Shown here: in pieces, positions 1-9,472 of the stretch | Position numbering within the stretch: position 1 is the first letter of the stretch | Layout of the letters: each line of letters begins with the position of its first letter | NCBI RefSeq assembly: GCF_022662495.1 | Contig: NZ_JAKPBU010000001.1 | Location: forward strand, 1,178,001-1,242,000 | Length of the DNA stretch: 64,000 nucleotides | Source of the DNA: Lysobacter sp. M2-1 | Lineage (GTDB): Bacteria; Pseudomonadota; Gammaproteobacteria; Xanthomonadales; Xanthomonadaceae | Direction: 5' to 3' | Program-made: the position numbers and the translations under genes | Notes under the pieces: generated by a model | Told to the model about the DNA's origin: nothing | What the model saw: the letters and a program-made list of their open reading frames with translations, nothing else | Database searches by the model: none

Positions 1-75
1 TCGATCTCCGCCGCCGCACCTGCCTTGCCACTTGCCGGCGTGCACGCGGCGCGCCCCGCGGCAACGCAGGCATGA
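1..75 (+). CDS. C-terminal end of an upstream gene (partial)
   Basis: The reading frame from base 1 is open for 24 codons and stops at a TGA at 73-75. That stop overlaps the ATG of the next gene as ATGA, the same coupling seen repeatedly in this window. Only an Ala/Pro-rich tail is visible. In xanthomonads the gene before nagB-II is often a sugar kinase or regulator of the N-acetylglucosamine cluster, but 24 residues cannot show this. Confidence 0.4.
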   Translation, partial: SISAAAPALPLAGVHAARPAATQA

Positions 76-1112
76 GCGTGTCCGCGCCCGAGCAGACCCT
101 GATGTTCGGCGAGGCGCAGGAGGCCGCCGATGTCGTGGCGGCGCAGTTCGCGCGCAATCGCGACACGGTCGTGGCCCTGGCCGCGCAGCTGCGCGCGACG
201 CCGCCGCCGTTCGTGGCCACCTGCGCGCGTGGCAGTTCCGACCACGCCGCGACCTACGGCAAATACCTGTTCGAGACCCAGCTGGGCCTGCCCACGGTTT
301 CGATGTCGCCTTCGGTCAGCTCGGTGTATGGCGTGCGTCAGCGCCTCGATGGCGCGCTGTACATCGCGATCTCGCAGTCGGGGCGCAGTCCGGATCTGCT
401 GCGCAGCGTGGAGGACGCGAAGGCGGCCGGTGCGCGCGTGGTGGTGCTGGTCAACGATGAGACCTCGCCATTGGCGGCGCTGGCCGATACGGTCCTGCCG
501 CTGTGCGCGGGGCCCGAACGTAGCGTGGCGGCGACCAAGAGTTATCTGGCCGCGCTGGCCGCGTTGCTGCAGCTGACCGCGCACTGGAGCGGGCAGCCGG
601 CCCTGCTCGATGCGGTGCCACGGGTGCCTGATGCCCTGCGCGCGGCGTGGCAGGCCGACTGGTCGCCGCTGGTCGAGGGCCTGGCGCAGGCGCACAACCT
701 GTTCGTGCTCGGGCGCGGACTCGGTCTGGGCATTGCCCAGGAGGCGGCGCTCAAGTTCAAGGAAACCTGCGGCCTGCATGCAGAAGCCTTCAGTTCGGCC
801 GAGGTGAAGCACGGGCCGATGGCGCTGGTGGGACCCGACTTCCCGCTGCTGTGCTTCACCCAGCCCGATGCGACCGAAGCCGGCACGTTGGCGCTGGCGG
901 ACGAATTCCGCAGCCGCGGCGCGCGCGTGTGGACGGCGTCGGCCAACACCGGCGTACGCGACGCGCTGCCGCTGCCGGCTGCGCCGCATCCTGCCTGCGC
1001 GCCGCTGCTGGCCGTGCAGGCCTTCTACCGCGCGGTCAACGCGCTGGCGCTGCGCCGGGGCCACAATCCCGACGTGCCGCCGCATCTGAACAAGGTGACC
1101 GAAACCGTATGA
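72..1112 (+). CDS. nagB-II: Glucosamine-6-phosphate deaminase, NagB-II/SIS type
   Basis: This 346-residue protein has two SIS (sugar isomerase) domains, roughly residues 30-165 and 200-330, like the isomerase half of GlmS without the glutaminase domain. Visible sugar-phosphate motifs are GSSDHAA, SQSGRSPD and SVAATKS. The C-terminus has the family ending LNKVTETV. It is expected to convert glucosamine-6-phosphate to fructose-6-phosphate and ammonia in the cytoplasm. Its stop overlaps the nagA start by ATGA, so the product of NagA would be the substrate of this enzyme. The start at 72 overlaps the preceding stop. The NagB-II assignment rests on the SIS architecture and the nagA neighbour. Confidence 0.88.
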   Translation: MSVSAPEQTLMFGEAQEAADVVAAQFARNRDTVVALAAQLRATPPPFVATCARGSSDHAATYGKYLFETQLGLPTVSMSPSVSSVYGVRQRLDGALYIAISQSGRSPDLLRSVEDAKAAGARVVVLVNDETSPLAALADTVLPLCAGPERSVAATKSYLAALAALLQLTAHWSGQPALLDAVPRVPDALRAAWQADWSPLVEGLAQAHNLFVLGRGLGLGIAQEAALKFKETCGLHAEAFSSAEVKHGPMALVGPDFPLLCFTQPDATEAGTLALADEFRSRGARVWTASANTGVRDALPLPAAPHPACAPLLAVQAFYRAVNALALRRGHNPDVPPHLNKVTETV

Positions 1113-2269
1113 GCGCGGATGCCAGCGACACGGTCGCACTGGTCAACGGACCGGTATTGGCGGGCGAGGACTTCGTGTCCGGCCTGGCGGTGCTGGTGCG
1201 CGATGGCCGCATCGACGCGCTGCTGGACGAAGCCGAGTTGCCGAACGGCATCCAGCGCCATGACCTGGGCGGCGACTATCTGTTGCCCGGCTTCATCGAT
1301 GCGCAGGTCAACGGCGGCGGCGGGGTGCTGTTCAACAATTCGCCCACGGTCGAGGGCGTGCGCCGGATCGCGCAGGCGCACCGGCGCTTCGGCACCACCG
1401 GCCTGCTGCCGACTCTGATCACCGACGATCTGGACGTCATGCGCGCCGGGATCGAGGCGGTGCGCGAGGCGATGGCACAGGGCACCCCGGGCATCCTGGG
1501 CATTCATCTCGAGGGACCGTGGCTGGCCGAAGCGCGCAAGGGCACCCACGATGCGGCCAAATTCCGCGTGCCCGACGCCATCGAAATCGCACTCGCCACC
1601 TCGCTGGGTCGCGGCGTCACCCTGGTGACCCTGGCGCCAGAGCACGTGACGGCCCAGACCGTGCGCGCGCTGGTGGCGCATGGCGTGATCGTCGCCGGCG
1701 GCCACACCGACGCCAGCTACGAGCAGACGCGTGTGGCCATCGAAGCCGGCATCACCGGCTTCACCCATCTGTACAACGCGATGTCGCCGCTGCAGGGCCG
1801 CGCGCCGGGCGTGGTCGGCGCTGCGCTGGAGGATCGCGGCAGCTGGCTGGGCATCATCGTCGACGGCGTGCATGTGCACGCGGCAAGCCTGCGGGTGGCC
1901 CTGGCGGCGAAACCGCGCGGCAAGGTCTTCCTGGTCACCGATGCGATGCCGCCGGTTGGCAGCGAAGATCCGAGCTACGTCCTGTACGGGGAAACCATCA
2001 CGGTCCGCGACGGCGTGGTCCGCAACGCCGCCGGTGCGCTTGCCGGTTCGGCACTGGACATGCTGACCGCGGTGCGCAATGCAGTGAGCCTGCTCGACGT
2101 GCCGCTGGCCGAAGCTACACGCATGGCGTCGCAGTATCCGGCCGACTTCCTCGGCCTGTCGCGCACGCATGGCCGGATCGCACCGGGATTCCAGGCCGAC
2201 CTGGTGCAGCTCGATCCGCAGCTGCAGCTGCGCGGCACATGGATCGCGGGCCGGCACGAGTCGCATTGA
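1109..2269 (+). CDS. nagA: N-acetylglucosamine-6-phosphate deacetylase
   Basis: The 386-residue product is an amidohydrolase that removes acetate from GlcNAc-6-phosphate. Motifs in order are HLEGP (metal Glu), GGHTDA (metal His), FTHLYNAM (second metal His), DGVHVH (substrate) and TDAMPP (catalytic Asp). The length is usual for NagA. The ATG at 1109 was chosen because it forms an ATGA overlap with nagB-II and because the upstream in-frame extension does not resemble the family. A REP pair follows the stop within 10 bp. Confidence 0.93.
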   Translation: MSADASDTVALVNGPVLAGEDFVSGLAVLVRDGRIDALLDEAELPNGIQRHDLGGDYLLPGFIDAQVNGGGGVLFNNSPTVEGVRRIAQAHRRFGTTGLLPTLITDDLDVMRAGIEAVREAMAQGTPGILGIHLEGPWLAEARKGTHDAAKFRVPDAIEIALATSLGRGVTLVTLAPEHVTAQTVRALVAHGVIVAGGHTDASYEQTRVAIEAGITGFTHLYNAMSPLQGRAPGVVGAALEDRGSWLGIIVDGVHVHAASLRVALAAKPRGKVFLVTDAMPPVGSEDPSYVLYGETITVRDGVVRNAAGALAGSALDMLTAVRNAVSLLDVPLAEATRMASQYPADFLGLSRTHGRIAPGFQADLVQLDPQLQLRGTWIAGRHESH

Positions 2270-2275
2270 TTGGCG

Positions 2276-2355
2276 GTGGGAGCGAGCTTGCTCGCAGATG
2301 TTCTTCGTCCCGCCGTGACCGGGTGAAAGGCATTCGCGGCCGAGGCCGCTCCCAC
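2276..2355. repeat. REP pair (inverted GTGGGAGCG ends)
   Basis: An 80-bp element begins GTGGGAGCG and ends CGCTCCCAC, with a small hairpin inside the left arm (GCGAGCTTGCTCGC). Its right arm, about 28 bp, matches the right arm of the element at 34462-34544 at all but one position. GTGG or GTAG heads are typical of REP sequences mobilised by RAYT transposases in Pseudomonas and Stenotrophomonas. It fills most of the nagA-ubiA gap. Confidence 0.8.
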
Positions 2356-2402
2356 GGAATTGCCGCACCGGATCGATCAGCCGCGCGTATCATCCGCGGC
2401 GC

Positions 2403-3314
2403 ATGACCTACGAGCGATACGAAGCGCCCGCACCCGCACCCGTACGTGTCGCGCGCTGGCGCGAGCGCCTGAGGCAATACTGGGCGCTGGTGCGCGGCGA
2501 CCGCCCGATCGGCTGGCTGCTGTTGCTGTGGCCGACCTGGTGGGCGTTGTGGATGGCGGCGGAAGGCCGGCCGCCGCTGTGGCCGTGGTTCGTATTCACG
2601 GCGGGCGTGTGGCTGACGCGCTCGGCCGGCTGCGTGATCAACGATTACGCCGACCGCTGGCTGGATCCGCAGGTCGAACGCACGCGCGGCCGCCCGCTGG
2701 CGACCGGCGCGGTCTCGGGCCGGGAGGCGTTGGCGCTGTTCGCGGTGCTGATGTTGGGCGCGTTCTTCCTGGTGCTCACGCTCAACCGGCTGACCGTGCT
2801 GCTCAGCGTGGTCGGCGTGTTCCTGGCCGCGAGCTATCCCTACCTCAAGCGCTACACCTACCTGCCGCAGGTGTACCTGGGCATGGCCTTCGGCTGGGGC
2901 ATCCCGATGGCGTTCGCGGCGCTGACCGGCAGCGTGCCGCCGCTGGCCTGGGTGCTGTACGTGTCCAACATCTTCTGGGCCACCGCCTATGACACCTGGT
3001 ACGCGATGGTCGACCGCGAGGACGACCTGCGCATGGGCGCCAAGTCCACCGCGATCCTGTTCGGTGAACTGGATCTGCTGGTGATCGGGGTGCTGTACGC
3101 GCTGATGTTCGGCGCGCTGGCGCTGGTCGGCTGGCAGGCGCGGTTGGGCGGGTATTTCTGGGGCGGCCTCGGCCTGGCCGTGCTGCTGGTGGGTTACGAA
3201 TTCCTCATCGCCAGGCACCGGGACCGGGCCGCCTGCTTCCGCGCCTTCCTGCACAACCACTGGGTGGGCGCGGCGATCTTCGCCGGCATCGCGTTCGATT
3301 ACGCGATGGCATAG
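2403..3314 (+). CDS. ubiA: 4-hydroxybenzoate polyprenyltransferase
   Basis: This 303-residue integral membrane prenyltransferase attaches the polyprenyl tail to 4-hydroxybenzoate in ubiquinone synthesis. The first Asp-rich site reads [15 protein letters not shown] (residues about 79-93) and the second reads [13 protein letters not shown] (about 198-210). Both bind Mg-prenyl diphosphate. About eight or nine hydrophobic segments surround them. The ATG at 2403 gives the normal family length. REP elements lie on both sides, so it is probably transcribed alone. Confidence 0.93.
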   Translation: MTYERYEAPAPAPVRVARWRERLRQYWALVRGDRPIGWLLLLWPTWWALWMAAEGRPPLWPWFVFTAGVWLTRSAGCVINDYADRWLDPQVERTRGRPLATGAVSGREALALFAVLMLGAFFLVLTLNRLTVLLSVVGVFLAASYPYLKRYTYLPQVYLGMAFGWGIPMAFAALTGSVPPLAWVLYVSNIFWATAYDTWYAMVDREDDLRMGAKSTAILFGELDLLVIGVLYALMFGALALVGWQARLGGYFWGGLGLAVLLVGYEFLIARHRDRAACFRAFLHNHWVGAAIFAGIAFDYAMA

Positions 3315-3329
3315 CCCCGAGCCGCGGTT

Positions 3330-3405
3330 GTGGGAGCGCGCTTGCGCGCTAATGCCTTTGCCCAGAGACATCGACGGGAGTATTCGCGCGCGAGCGCGCT
3401 CCCAC
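3330..3405. repeat. REP pair (inverted GTGGGAGCG ends)
   Basis: The element starts GTGGGAGCGCGCTTGCGCGC and ends CGCTCCCAC, the same outward-facing head motif as at 2276 and 34462. It separates ubiA from the fatty acid transporter gene. The left arm folds on itself through GCGCGC-TT-GCGCGC. Confidence 0.8.
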
Positions 3406-3447
3406 AGGGGTTTGGGCACAATGGGGCTTCACCACAGGAGTAGCGCA

Positions 3448-4875
3448 ATGGCCGCGTCAGCCGATGCCCGTACTGCCTGGCCGGTGCGCGCTGCCCTCCG
3501 CTGCTCGGCATTCGCCGAGCGCTGGTTCCCGGATGCCTATGTGTTCGCCGTGCTCGGCGTGGTGGTGGTGGCGGGCAGTGCCATCGCCTTCGGTGCGTCG
3601 CCGCAGGCCACGGCCACGCAGTTCGGCGAAGGGTTCTGGAGCCTGATTCCCTTCACCATGCAGATGGCCTTCGTGGTCATCGGCGGCTATGTGGCTGCGA
3701 CGGCGCCGGTGGTGGCGCGCTGCATCGAATGGCTGGCGCGGGCGCCGAAGACCGGCCGCGGCGCGGTCTGCTTCGTGGGCCTGGTGAGCATGCTCACCTC
3801 GCTGCTGAGCTGGGGCTTCTCGCTGGTGTTCGCCGGCCTGCTGGTGCGCGCGCTGGCGAGGCGTGAAGCATTGCACATGGACTACCGTGCCGCAGGCGCG
3901 GCGGCGTACCTGGGCCTGGGTGCGGTGTGGGCCATGGGCCTGTCCTCGTCGGCCGCCCAGCTGCAGGCCAATCCGGCGAGCATGCCGCCGGGGTTGCTGG
4001 AGATCAGCGGCGTGCTGCCGTTTTCGCAGACCATCTTCCTGTGGCAGTCGCTGCTGTTGACCGCGCTGCTGATCGTGGTGTCGCTGGCGGTGTGCTGGTT
4101 CACCGCACCCACCGGCGAAGGCGTGCGCACTGCGCGCGATTTCCTGCCGGTCGCGCCCGCGATCGATAGCCCTGCGATCCACAAGCCCACGCGTCCGGGC
4201 GAATGGCTCGAATACAGTCCGCTGCTGACCGTGCTGCTGTCGCTGCTGGCGTTTGGCTGGCTCGCCGGCGAGTTCGCATCGAAGCCGGCCAGCAGCGCGA
4301 TCGCCAACCTCAACACCTACAACCTGCTGTTCCTCTCGCTCGGGTTGCTGCTGCACTGGCGGCCGCGCAGCTTTCTCGATGCGGCGGCGCGCGCGGTGCC
4401 GGCCACCACCGGCGTGCTGATCCAGTTCCCGCTCTACGGCGGTATCGCGATGATCCTGACCAAGGCCGCGGGTGCGGGTGGAGTCACGCTGTCGCAGCGG
4501 CTTTCGGACCTGTTCGTGCAGGTGGCGACCACCGACACCTTTGCCATCGTGATAGGACTCTATTCGGCCGTGCTCGGTTTCTTCGTGCCCTCGGGCGGCG
4601 GCAAATGGATCATCGAGGCGCCCTACGTGATGCAGGCGGCCAACGAGCTGCAGGTGCACCTGGGATGGGCGGTGCAGATCTACAACGCGGCCGAAGCCTT
4701 GCCCAATCTGATCAACCCGTTCTGGATGCTGCCGCTGCTGGGCGTGCTGGGGTTGAAGGCGCGCGACATCGTCGGGTTCACCTTCCTGCAATTGGTGGTG
4801 CACATCCCGCTCGTGCTGGGACTGCTGTGGCTGCTCGGCCTGACCCTGAGCTACGTGCCGCCGACGATGCCGTAG
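3448..4875 (+). CDS. atoE: Short-chain fatty acid transporter, AtoE family
   Basis: The 475-residue protein has about 12 hydrophobic segments and fits the AtoE/short-chain fatty acid transporter family, which moves butyrate-like acids across the inner membrane. Family-like stretches are FVPSGGGKW near residue 380 and EALPNLINPFWMLP near residue 420. The ATG at 3448 is preceded at 7 bp by ACAGGAG, which favours it over an in-frame ATG at 3421 that has no such site. It follows a REP pair. No metabolic partner genes are adjacent. Confidence 0.85.
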   Translation: MAASADARTAWPVRAALRCSAFAERWFPDAYVFAVLGVVVVAGSAIAFGASPQATATQFGEGFWSLIPFTMQMAFVVIGGYVAATAPVVARCIEWLARAPKTGRGAVCFVGLVSMLTSLLSWGFSLVFAGLLVRALARREALHMDYRAAGAAAYLGLGAVWAMGLSSSAAQLQANPASMPPGLLEISGVLPFSQTIFLWQSLLLTALLIVVSLAVCWFTAPTGEGVRTARDFLPVAPAIDSPAIHKPTRPGEWLEYSPLLTVLLSLLAFGWLAGEFASKPASSAIANLNTYNLLFLSLGLLLHWRPRSFLDAAARAVPATTGVLIQFPLYGGIAMILTKAAGAGGVTLSQRLSDLFVQVATTDTFAIVIGLYSAVLGFFVPSGGGKWIIEAPYVMQAANELQVHLGWAVQIYNAAEALPNLINPFWMLPLLGVLGLKARDIVGFTFLQLVVHIPLVLGLLWLLGLTLSYVPPTMP

Positions 4876-4908
4876 GCGAGCAGAGCCTGCACAGGCAGCG
4901 CTCGCGAC

Positions 4909-4937
4909 CGGTCCGTGTGTGTCGGCGGGACGGACCG
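4909..4937. other. Inverted repeat downstream of atoE
   Basis: CGGTCCGT (4909-4916) and ACGGACCG (4930-4937) form perfect 8-bp arms around a 13-bp loop. No T run follows on either strand, so a standard terminator is unlikely. It lies between atoE and a small membrane protein gene and may be a transcript-end hairpin or an operator. Confidence 0.35.
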
Positions 4938-5000
4938 CACGCCCTTGATTCCCGTACACTCGCCTCGCCCGCGGGGAGCGGGTATTCATTGGGGAGCGTT

Positions 5001-5210
5001 ATGAAGTCATTCGGCGGATTGCTGTTCTTGCTGGGACTGGGCTCGTTCGTGCTCCATTACATGAACATGGAGTTCAAGCTGTTGATGTGGGTGGACAACT
5101 GGGGGCCGACGGTCGGCACCCTGATCCGGGTCGGCCTGGTGGTGATCGGCGGTGCGCTGTGGCTCGTGGGCAACCGGCGCGAGAAGGTCGCGGCGCCCGC
5201 GGCCACCTGA
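5001..5210 (+). CDS. Small two-helix membrane protein
   Basis: This 69-residue protein has an N-terminal hydrophobic helix (about residues 3-20) and a second one (about 43-60) separated by a segment containing MWVDNWGP. It ends in a charged tail, NRREKVAAPAAT. I do not recognise a named family; short proteins like this are common and uncharacterised in xanthomonads. The ATG at 5001 follows GGGGAG at a good distance. A strong terminator lies just downstream, so it is probably a single-gene transcript. Confidence 0.7.
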   Translation: MKSFGGLLFLLGLGSFVLHYMNMEFKLLMWVDNWGPTVGTLIRVGLVVIGGALWLVGNRREKVAAPAAT

Positions 5211-5236
5211 TTGCGACAGGGGCACGCGTCGTATCG

Positions 5237-5263
5237 AGGCGCCGGCCAAGCCGGCGCCTTTTT
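5237..5263 (+). terminator. Rho-independent terminator
   Basis: A perfect 10-bp stem, AGGCGCCGGC with GCCGGCGCCT, closes a CAA loop and is followed by a T run ending at 5263. It ends the transcript of the small membrane protein gene. The T run is only on the plus-strand side. Confidence 0.85.
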
Positions 5264-5275
5264 CATCTTCGCTAT

Positions 5276-6016
5276 TTACGGGACGCGCGCGCAGACCCAT
5301 GCGTCCACGCGCTCGATCCCGGCCCTGCGCAGTGCGCTGGCCGCGGCATGCAGGGTGGCGCCGGTGGTCATGACGTCGTCGAACAGGACCACATGCGCCG
5401 GCATGGCCTGGCGCGGGACGACGTCGAAGGCCCGGCGCAGATTGCGTCTGCGCGCAGTCGCGTCCAGCCGCGACTGCTGCGCGGTGGCCTTGCGCCGCCG
5501 CAGCAGGTCATCGCGCAGCGGTAGCTCCAGCGCGCGCGCCAGCGGACGGGCCAGTTCCAAAGCCTGGTCGTAGCCGCGCTCACGCAAACGCGCGCGGTGC
5601 AAGGGGATCGGCACGATCGCCTCGGGCCGCGGCGCCGCGGCAAAGGCCTCGGCCGCCAGCTGCGACATCAGGCGCCCGGCCGCCAGTCCCTGGTGGAACT
5701 TCAGCCGCGGCAGCAGGCGGTCGACCGGAAAGGCGTACACGAACGCGGCATGGGTGGCGGCCAACGGTGGCGGCCTGCGCAGGCACGCGCCGCAAAGCCG
5801 GCCGGGTAGTCGATCCGGCGCAGCCGTTGCTGCCGGCAATGGCAGGGCGCAGGTGGCGCAGGCGCTGTGGTTCCAGGGCAGGGCGCCCGCGCACGCCGCG
5901 CACAGGTCGCGTCCGCCAGCCCCCGAGTTGCCGCACACCAGGCAACGCGCGGGCCAGAGCAGGCGCACGCATCCGTCAACCAAAGTGCGCGCAGCGAAGT
6001 TGACAGACCATGGCAT
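5276..6016 (-). CDS. comF: ComF family phosphoribosyltransferase-like protein
   Basis: The 246-residue product has an N-terminal zinc-finger-like region with CLVC and CAAC pairs and further Cys pairs near residues 50 and 75. The C-terminal type I phosphoribosyltransferase fold carries the PRPP signature [14 protein letters not shown]. ComF proteins act in DNA uptake or competence; the exact reaction is not settled. The ATG at 6016 places the first Cys pair about 25 residues in, as in relatives; a longer in-frame form would overlap bioB. It is divergent from bioB with a 49-bp gap. Confidence 0.87.
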   Translation of the reverse strand: MPWSVNFAARTLVDGCVRLLWPARCLVCGNSGAGGRDLCAACAGALPWNHSACATCALPLPAATAAPDRLPGRLCGACLRRPPPLAATHAAFVYAFPVDRLLPRLKFHQGLAAGRLMSQLAAEAFAAAPRPEAIVPIPLHRARLRERGYDQALELARPLARALELPLRDDLLRRRKATAQQSRLDATARRRNLRRAFDVVPRQAMPAHVVLFDDVMTTGATLHAAASALRRAGIERVDAWVCARVP

Positions 6017-6065
6017 GCTTTCCAGACTGCCGGCCTCTCCCAGCCGCCGCCATCGGACATCTGCC

Positions 6066-7133
6066 ATGCCTGCCGTCAGAAAACTCTCAGCCGCGCCAGG
6101 GCTGCGCCACGACTGGTCGCGCGACGAGATCCAGGTCCTGTTCGACCTGCCGTTCCCCGAACTGCTGTATCGCGCGGCCAGCGTGCACCGTGCGCATTTC
6201 GACCCCGCCCAGGTGCAGGTCAGCACCCTGCTGTCGATCAAGACCGGCGGCTGCCCGGAAGACTGCGCCTACTGCCCGCAGGCGCAGCGCTATCACACCG
6301 GCGTCGAAGCGACCAAGCTGATGAGCACTGAGGCGGTGCTGGAGAAGGCCAGGCAGGCCAAGGCTGCCGGTGCCTCGCGCTTCTGCATGGGCGCGGCCTG
6401 GCGTTCGCCCAAGGATCGCGACATCCCCAAGGTCGCGGCGATGATCCGCGAGGTGAAGGCGCTGGGTCTCGAGACCTGCGCCACGCTGGGCATGCTCAGC
6501 GGCGAACAGGCGCATGCGCTGCGCGATGCCGGTCTGGACTACTACAACCACAACCTGGACACCGCGCCGGAGTTCTACGGCGAGATCGTCCACACCCGCG
6601 AATTCCAGGACCGCCTGGACACGCTGGCGCACGTGCGCGGCGCCGGCATGAAGACCTGCTGCGGTGGCATCGTCGGCATGGGTGAAACCCGCGCCCAGCG
6701 CGCCGGACTGCTGCAGGCGCTGGCCAACCTGCCGGCGCATCCGGATTCGGTGCCGATCAATCGCTTGGTGCAGGTCGAAGGCACGCCGCTGGCGCATACC
6801 GCCGAGCTCGACCCGTTCGAGTTCGTGCGCACGATCGCGGTCGCCCGCATCCTGATGCCGAAATCGATGGTGCGGCTCTCGGCCGGACGCGAATCGATGA
6901 GCGACGAGCTGCAGGCGCTGTGCTTCGCTGCCGGCGCGAACTCGATCTTCTACGGCGAGAAGCTGCTCACCACCGGAAACCCCGACGTGGAACGCGACCA
7001 GGCGCTGTTCGCCCGGCTGGGGCTGCGGCCGATGGAAGTGGAGGTCGATGCGCAGCATCACGACCGGCCAGGGACCGTGCATGCCGACATCGTAGAATCC
7101 GTCGAGTCCGACGAATCCGTTTGCGCTGCATGA
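6066..7133 (+). CDS. bioB: Biotin synthase
   Basis: The 355-residue radical SAM enzyme inserts sulfur into dethiobiotin in the last step of biotin synthesis. The radical SAM cluster motif [11 protein letters not shown] (CxxxCxxC) is near residues 62-72. YYNHNLDT and the later [11 protein letters not shown] stretch are typical BioB sequences. The ATG at 6066 matches the usual family N-terminus. It is the first biotin gene of the region, 126 bp ahead of bioF, and may share a bidirectional promoter with comF. Confidence 0.96.
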   Translation: MPAVRKLSAAPGLRHDWSRDEIQVLFDLPFPELLYRAASVHRAHFDPAQVQVSTLLSIKTGGCPEDCAYCPQAQRYHTGVEATKLMSTEAVLEKARQAKAAGASRFCMGAAWRSPKDRDIPKVAAMIREVKALGLETCATLGMLSGEQAHALRDAGLDYYNHNLDTAPEFYGEIVHTREFQDRLDTLAHVRGAGMKTCCGGIVGMGETRAQRAGLLQALANLPAHPDSVPINRLVQVEGTPLAHTAELDPFEFVRTIAVARILMPKSMVRLSAGRESMSDELQALCFAAGANSIFYGEKLLTTGNPDVERDQALFARLGLRPMEVEVDAQHHDRPGTVHADIVESVESDESVCAA

Positions 7134-7182
7134 AGTGTCGAATCCGGCGCCCAGGCGCGGGCCGCCATGCAGGTTGATCGTG

Positions 7183-7199
7183 CACTGCGGACCGCAGTG
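7183..7199. promoter_or_regulatory. 17-bp palindrome in the bioB-bioF gap
   Basis: CACTGCGG (7183-7190) and CCGCAGTG (7192-7199) are perfect arms around a single central A. The stem has almost no loop, so a DNA-binding site is as plausible as an RNA hairpin. It does not resemble the BirA operator of enteric bacteria. It lies 50 bp after bioB and 60 bp before bioF. Confidence 0.35.
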
Positions 7200-7259
7200 G
7201 CACCGAAGTCGACGAACCGCCCGCCTTGCGCCGGAATGACCGAGCCCGCAGTCGATCCC

Positions 7260-8468
7260 ATGCCGCGCACCAGCCTCCACGACCGCATCGCCCATCTGCG
7301 TGCGCAACGCATCGCGCAGCAGCGCCAGCGCGTGCGCCGCACGGTGCTGCGCCGCGACGGCGCGCGCAGCGAGGTCGGCGACGGCGAAGGCGGCGAGCGC
7401 TGGCTGCTCAACTTCTGCAGCAACGATTATCTGGGCCTGTCGCAGGATCCGGCGGTTGCCGCGGCGGCGGCCGATGCGCTGTCCCGCGACGGCGCCGGCA
7501 GCACCGCTTCGCACCTGGTCTGCGGCCATGGTGCGATCCACGCGGCGCTGGAACGCGAGGTCGCCGACTGGCTGCAGGCGCCGCGCGCGCTGCTGTTCGG
7601 CAGCGGCTATCTGGCCAACCTCGCGGTGGTGCAGGCATTAATGGGAGAAGGCGATGTCTGCGTGCAGGACAAACTCAATCACGCCAGCCTGATCGATGCG
7701 GCGCGCCTGGCCGGGTGCCGGCTGCGCCGCTATCGGCATGGAGATGCGGAAGGCGCGCTGCGGCAGTTGCAGGCAGCGCCCGATGGCGCGGCGATGCTCG
7801 CCACCGACGGGGTGTTCAGCATGGACGGGGATGTCGCGCCCCTGCGCGCCCTGGCCGAAATCGCGCAGGCGCAGTCGGCGTTGCTGTATGTCGACGATGC
7901 GCATGGCATCGGCGTGCTCGGCCCGCAAGGACGCGGCAGCGTCGCCGACGCGGGACTGGGGGTGAATGCGGTGCCGCTGCGGCTGCTCACCCTCGGCAAG
8001 GCGCTGGGCAGCTACGGTGCACTGGTGGTCGGCGAAGAAGCGCTGGTCGAACACCTGGCGCAGAGCGCACGCCCCTACATCTACACCACGGCGCTGTCGC
8101 CGATGCAGGCCGCGGCCTCGCTCGCCGCGGTGCGGCTGGCGCGCAAGGACGACTGGCGGCGCGAAGCGCTGGCCGCTGCGATCGCGCGGTTCCGCGCGCT
8201 GGCCGCGGAGTACGGCCTCGCGCTGCTGCCGTCGACCACCCCGATCCAGCCGCTGCCCTGCGGCAGCGAGCAGCGGGCGCTGGCAATGGCCGCCGCGCTG
8301 GAACGGGAGGGCCATTGGGTCGGTGCAATCCGCCCGCCTACGGTGCCGGAAGGCGGATCGCGCCTGCGCATCACCCTGTCGGCGCTGCATACGCAGCGGG
8401 ACATCGATGCGCTGGCGCGGGCGCTGGCGCGCGCTCGGGATGCGGTGGACGCGGGGGACGCCGCATGA
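7260..8468 (+). CDS. bioF: 8-amino-7-oxononanoate synthase
   Basis: This PLP enzyme of about 402 residues condenses pimeloyl thioester with alanine in biotin synthesis. Visible motifs are [11 protein letters not shown] near the N-terminus, [10 protein letters not shown] (PLP-binding Asp) and [12 protein letters not shown], whose lysine forms the PLP aldimine. The ATG at 7260 fits the family N-terminus. An in-frame ATG at 7236 would add eight residues, and neither has a clear ribosome site. The stop overlaps the next start by ATGA. Confidence 0.94.
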   Translation: MPRTSLHDRIAHLRAQRIAQQRQRVRRTVLRRDGARSEVGDGEGGERWLLNFCSNDYLGLSQDPAVAAAAADALSRDGAGSTASHLVCGHGAIHAALEREVADWLQAPRALLFGSGYLANLAVVQALMGEGDVCVQDKLNHASLIDAARLAGCRLRRYRHGDAEGALRQLQAAPDGAAMLATDGVFSMDGDVAPLRALAEIAQAQSALLYVDDAHGIGVLGPQGRGSVADAGLGVNAVPLRLLTLGKALGSYGALVVGEEALVEHLAQSARPYIYTTALSPMQAAASLAAVRLARKDDWRREALAAAIARFRALAAEYGLALLPSTTPIQPLPCGSEQRALAMAAALEREGHWVGAIRPPTVPEGGSRLRITLSALHTQRDIDALARALARARDAVDAGDAA

Positions 8469-9472
8469 GCCCGGGTTCCGACGTCCCCGCGCGCCGCGCG
8501 CTGGCGGCCGTGGGCATCGCGCTGCTGTCGGCGCTCTTTTTCACCTTCACCTATGTGCTCAACCGCGCCAGCGCCAGCACCGATGCGCACTGGGCCTGGA
8601 TCGCCGCGCTGCGCTACCTGATCACGCTGCCGCTGATGCTGCCGATCATGGCCTGGCATGGCGGCGGCTCGGCGGTGCGTTCGGCGATCCGCGCCCATCC
8701 CTGGCGCTGGCTGGCGTATGCCGCCATCGCCTTCGTTCTGTTCTACACGCTGCTCAGCTATGCCGCCGCCAGTGGACCCTCGTGGCTGGTGGCCGGCAGC
8801 TTCCAGTTCACCGTGATCGCGGGCATGTTGTGCGCGCCCTTCCTGTACCGCGATGCGCGCCGGCGGATCCCGCGCGCCGCGCTGGCGGTGGGCGCGGTGA
8901 TCGTCGCTGGCGTGCTGCTCATGCAATTCGGACATGCCGATGGCGCACTCGACCGCGCCGGCTGGATCGCGCTGGTATGCGTGCTGGCATCGGCGGTCGC
9001 CTATCCGCTCGGCAACCGTCTGCTATTGCTGCACCTGGAGCGCACCGGCGAGCAGCTCGATGCGACCCAGCGCGTGTTCGGCCTGGTCCTGGTGAGCCAG
9101 CCGGTCTGGCTGGCGCTGGCGGTCTACGCCTGGCTGCAGGCCGGGCCGCCTACTGCCGCCCAGGTCTGGCTGGCGGCCGGGGTGGCGCTCAGCGCCGGCA
9201 TCATCGCCACGATCCTGTTCTTCCAGGCCACCGGCATGGTGCGCGACAACCCGGTCGGGTTGGGCGCGGCCGAGGCGATGCAGGCGGCAGAACTGCTCTT
9301 CGCCACCCTGCTCGGGGTTGCGCTGCTCGGCGAGCAGTGGCCACGCGGCATTGCGCTGTGGGGCGCGTTGCTGGTGATGGCCGGTATCGCGCTGTTCGGG
9401 TGGATCGCGGCGCGCCCGAGCGCGCGCGATCCGCGCAGCGTGGATGCCCTGCGTTCGGACCACGGCGCATGA
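8465..9472 (+). CDS. DMT-superfamily transporter in the biotin cluster
   Basis: The 335-residue protein has about ten hydrophobic segments in two halves, the layout of the drug/metabolite transporter superfamily, and looks like the multidrug-resistance efflux branch. Its ATG overlaps the bioF stop and its stop overlaps the bioH start, both as ATGA. It is therefore translationally embedded between two biotin genes. Substrate cannot be read from sequence; export of an intermediate or biotin uptake are both only guesses from position. Confidence 0.8.
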   Translation: MSPGSDVPARRALAAVGIALLSALFFTFTYVLNRASASTDAHWAWIAALRYLITLPLMLPIMAWHGGGSAVRSAIRAHPWRWLAYAAIAFVLFYTLLSYAAASGPSWLVAGSFQFTVIAGMLCAPFLYRDARRRIPRAALAVGAVIVAGVLLMQFGHADGALDRAGWIALVCVLASAVAYPLGNRLLLLHLERTGEQLDATQRVFGLVLVSQPVWLALAVYAWLQAGPPTAAQVWLAAGVALSAGIIATILFFQATGMVRDNPVGLGAAEAMQAAELLFATLLGVALLGEQWPRGIALWGALLVMAGIALFGWIAARPSARDPRSVDALRSDHGA

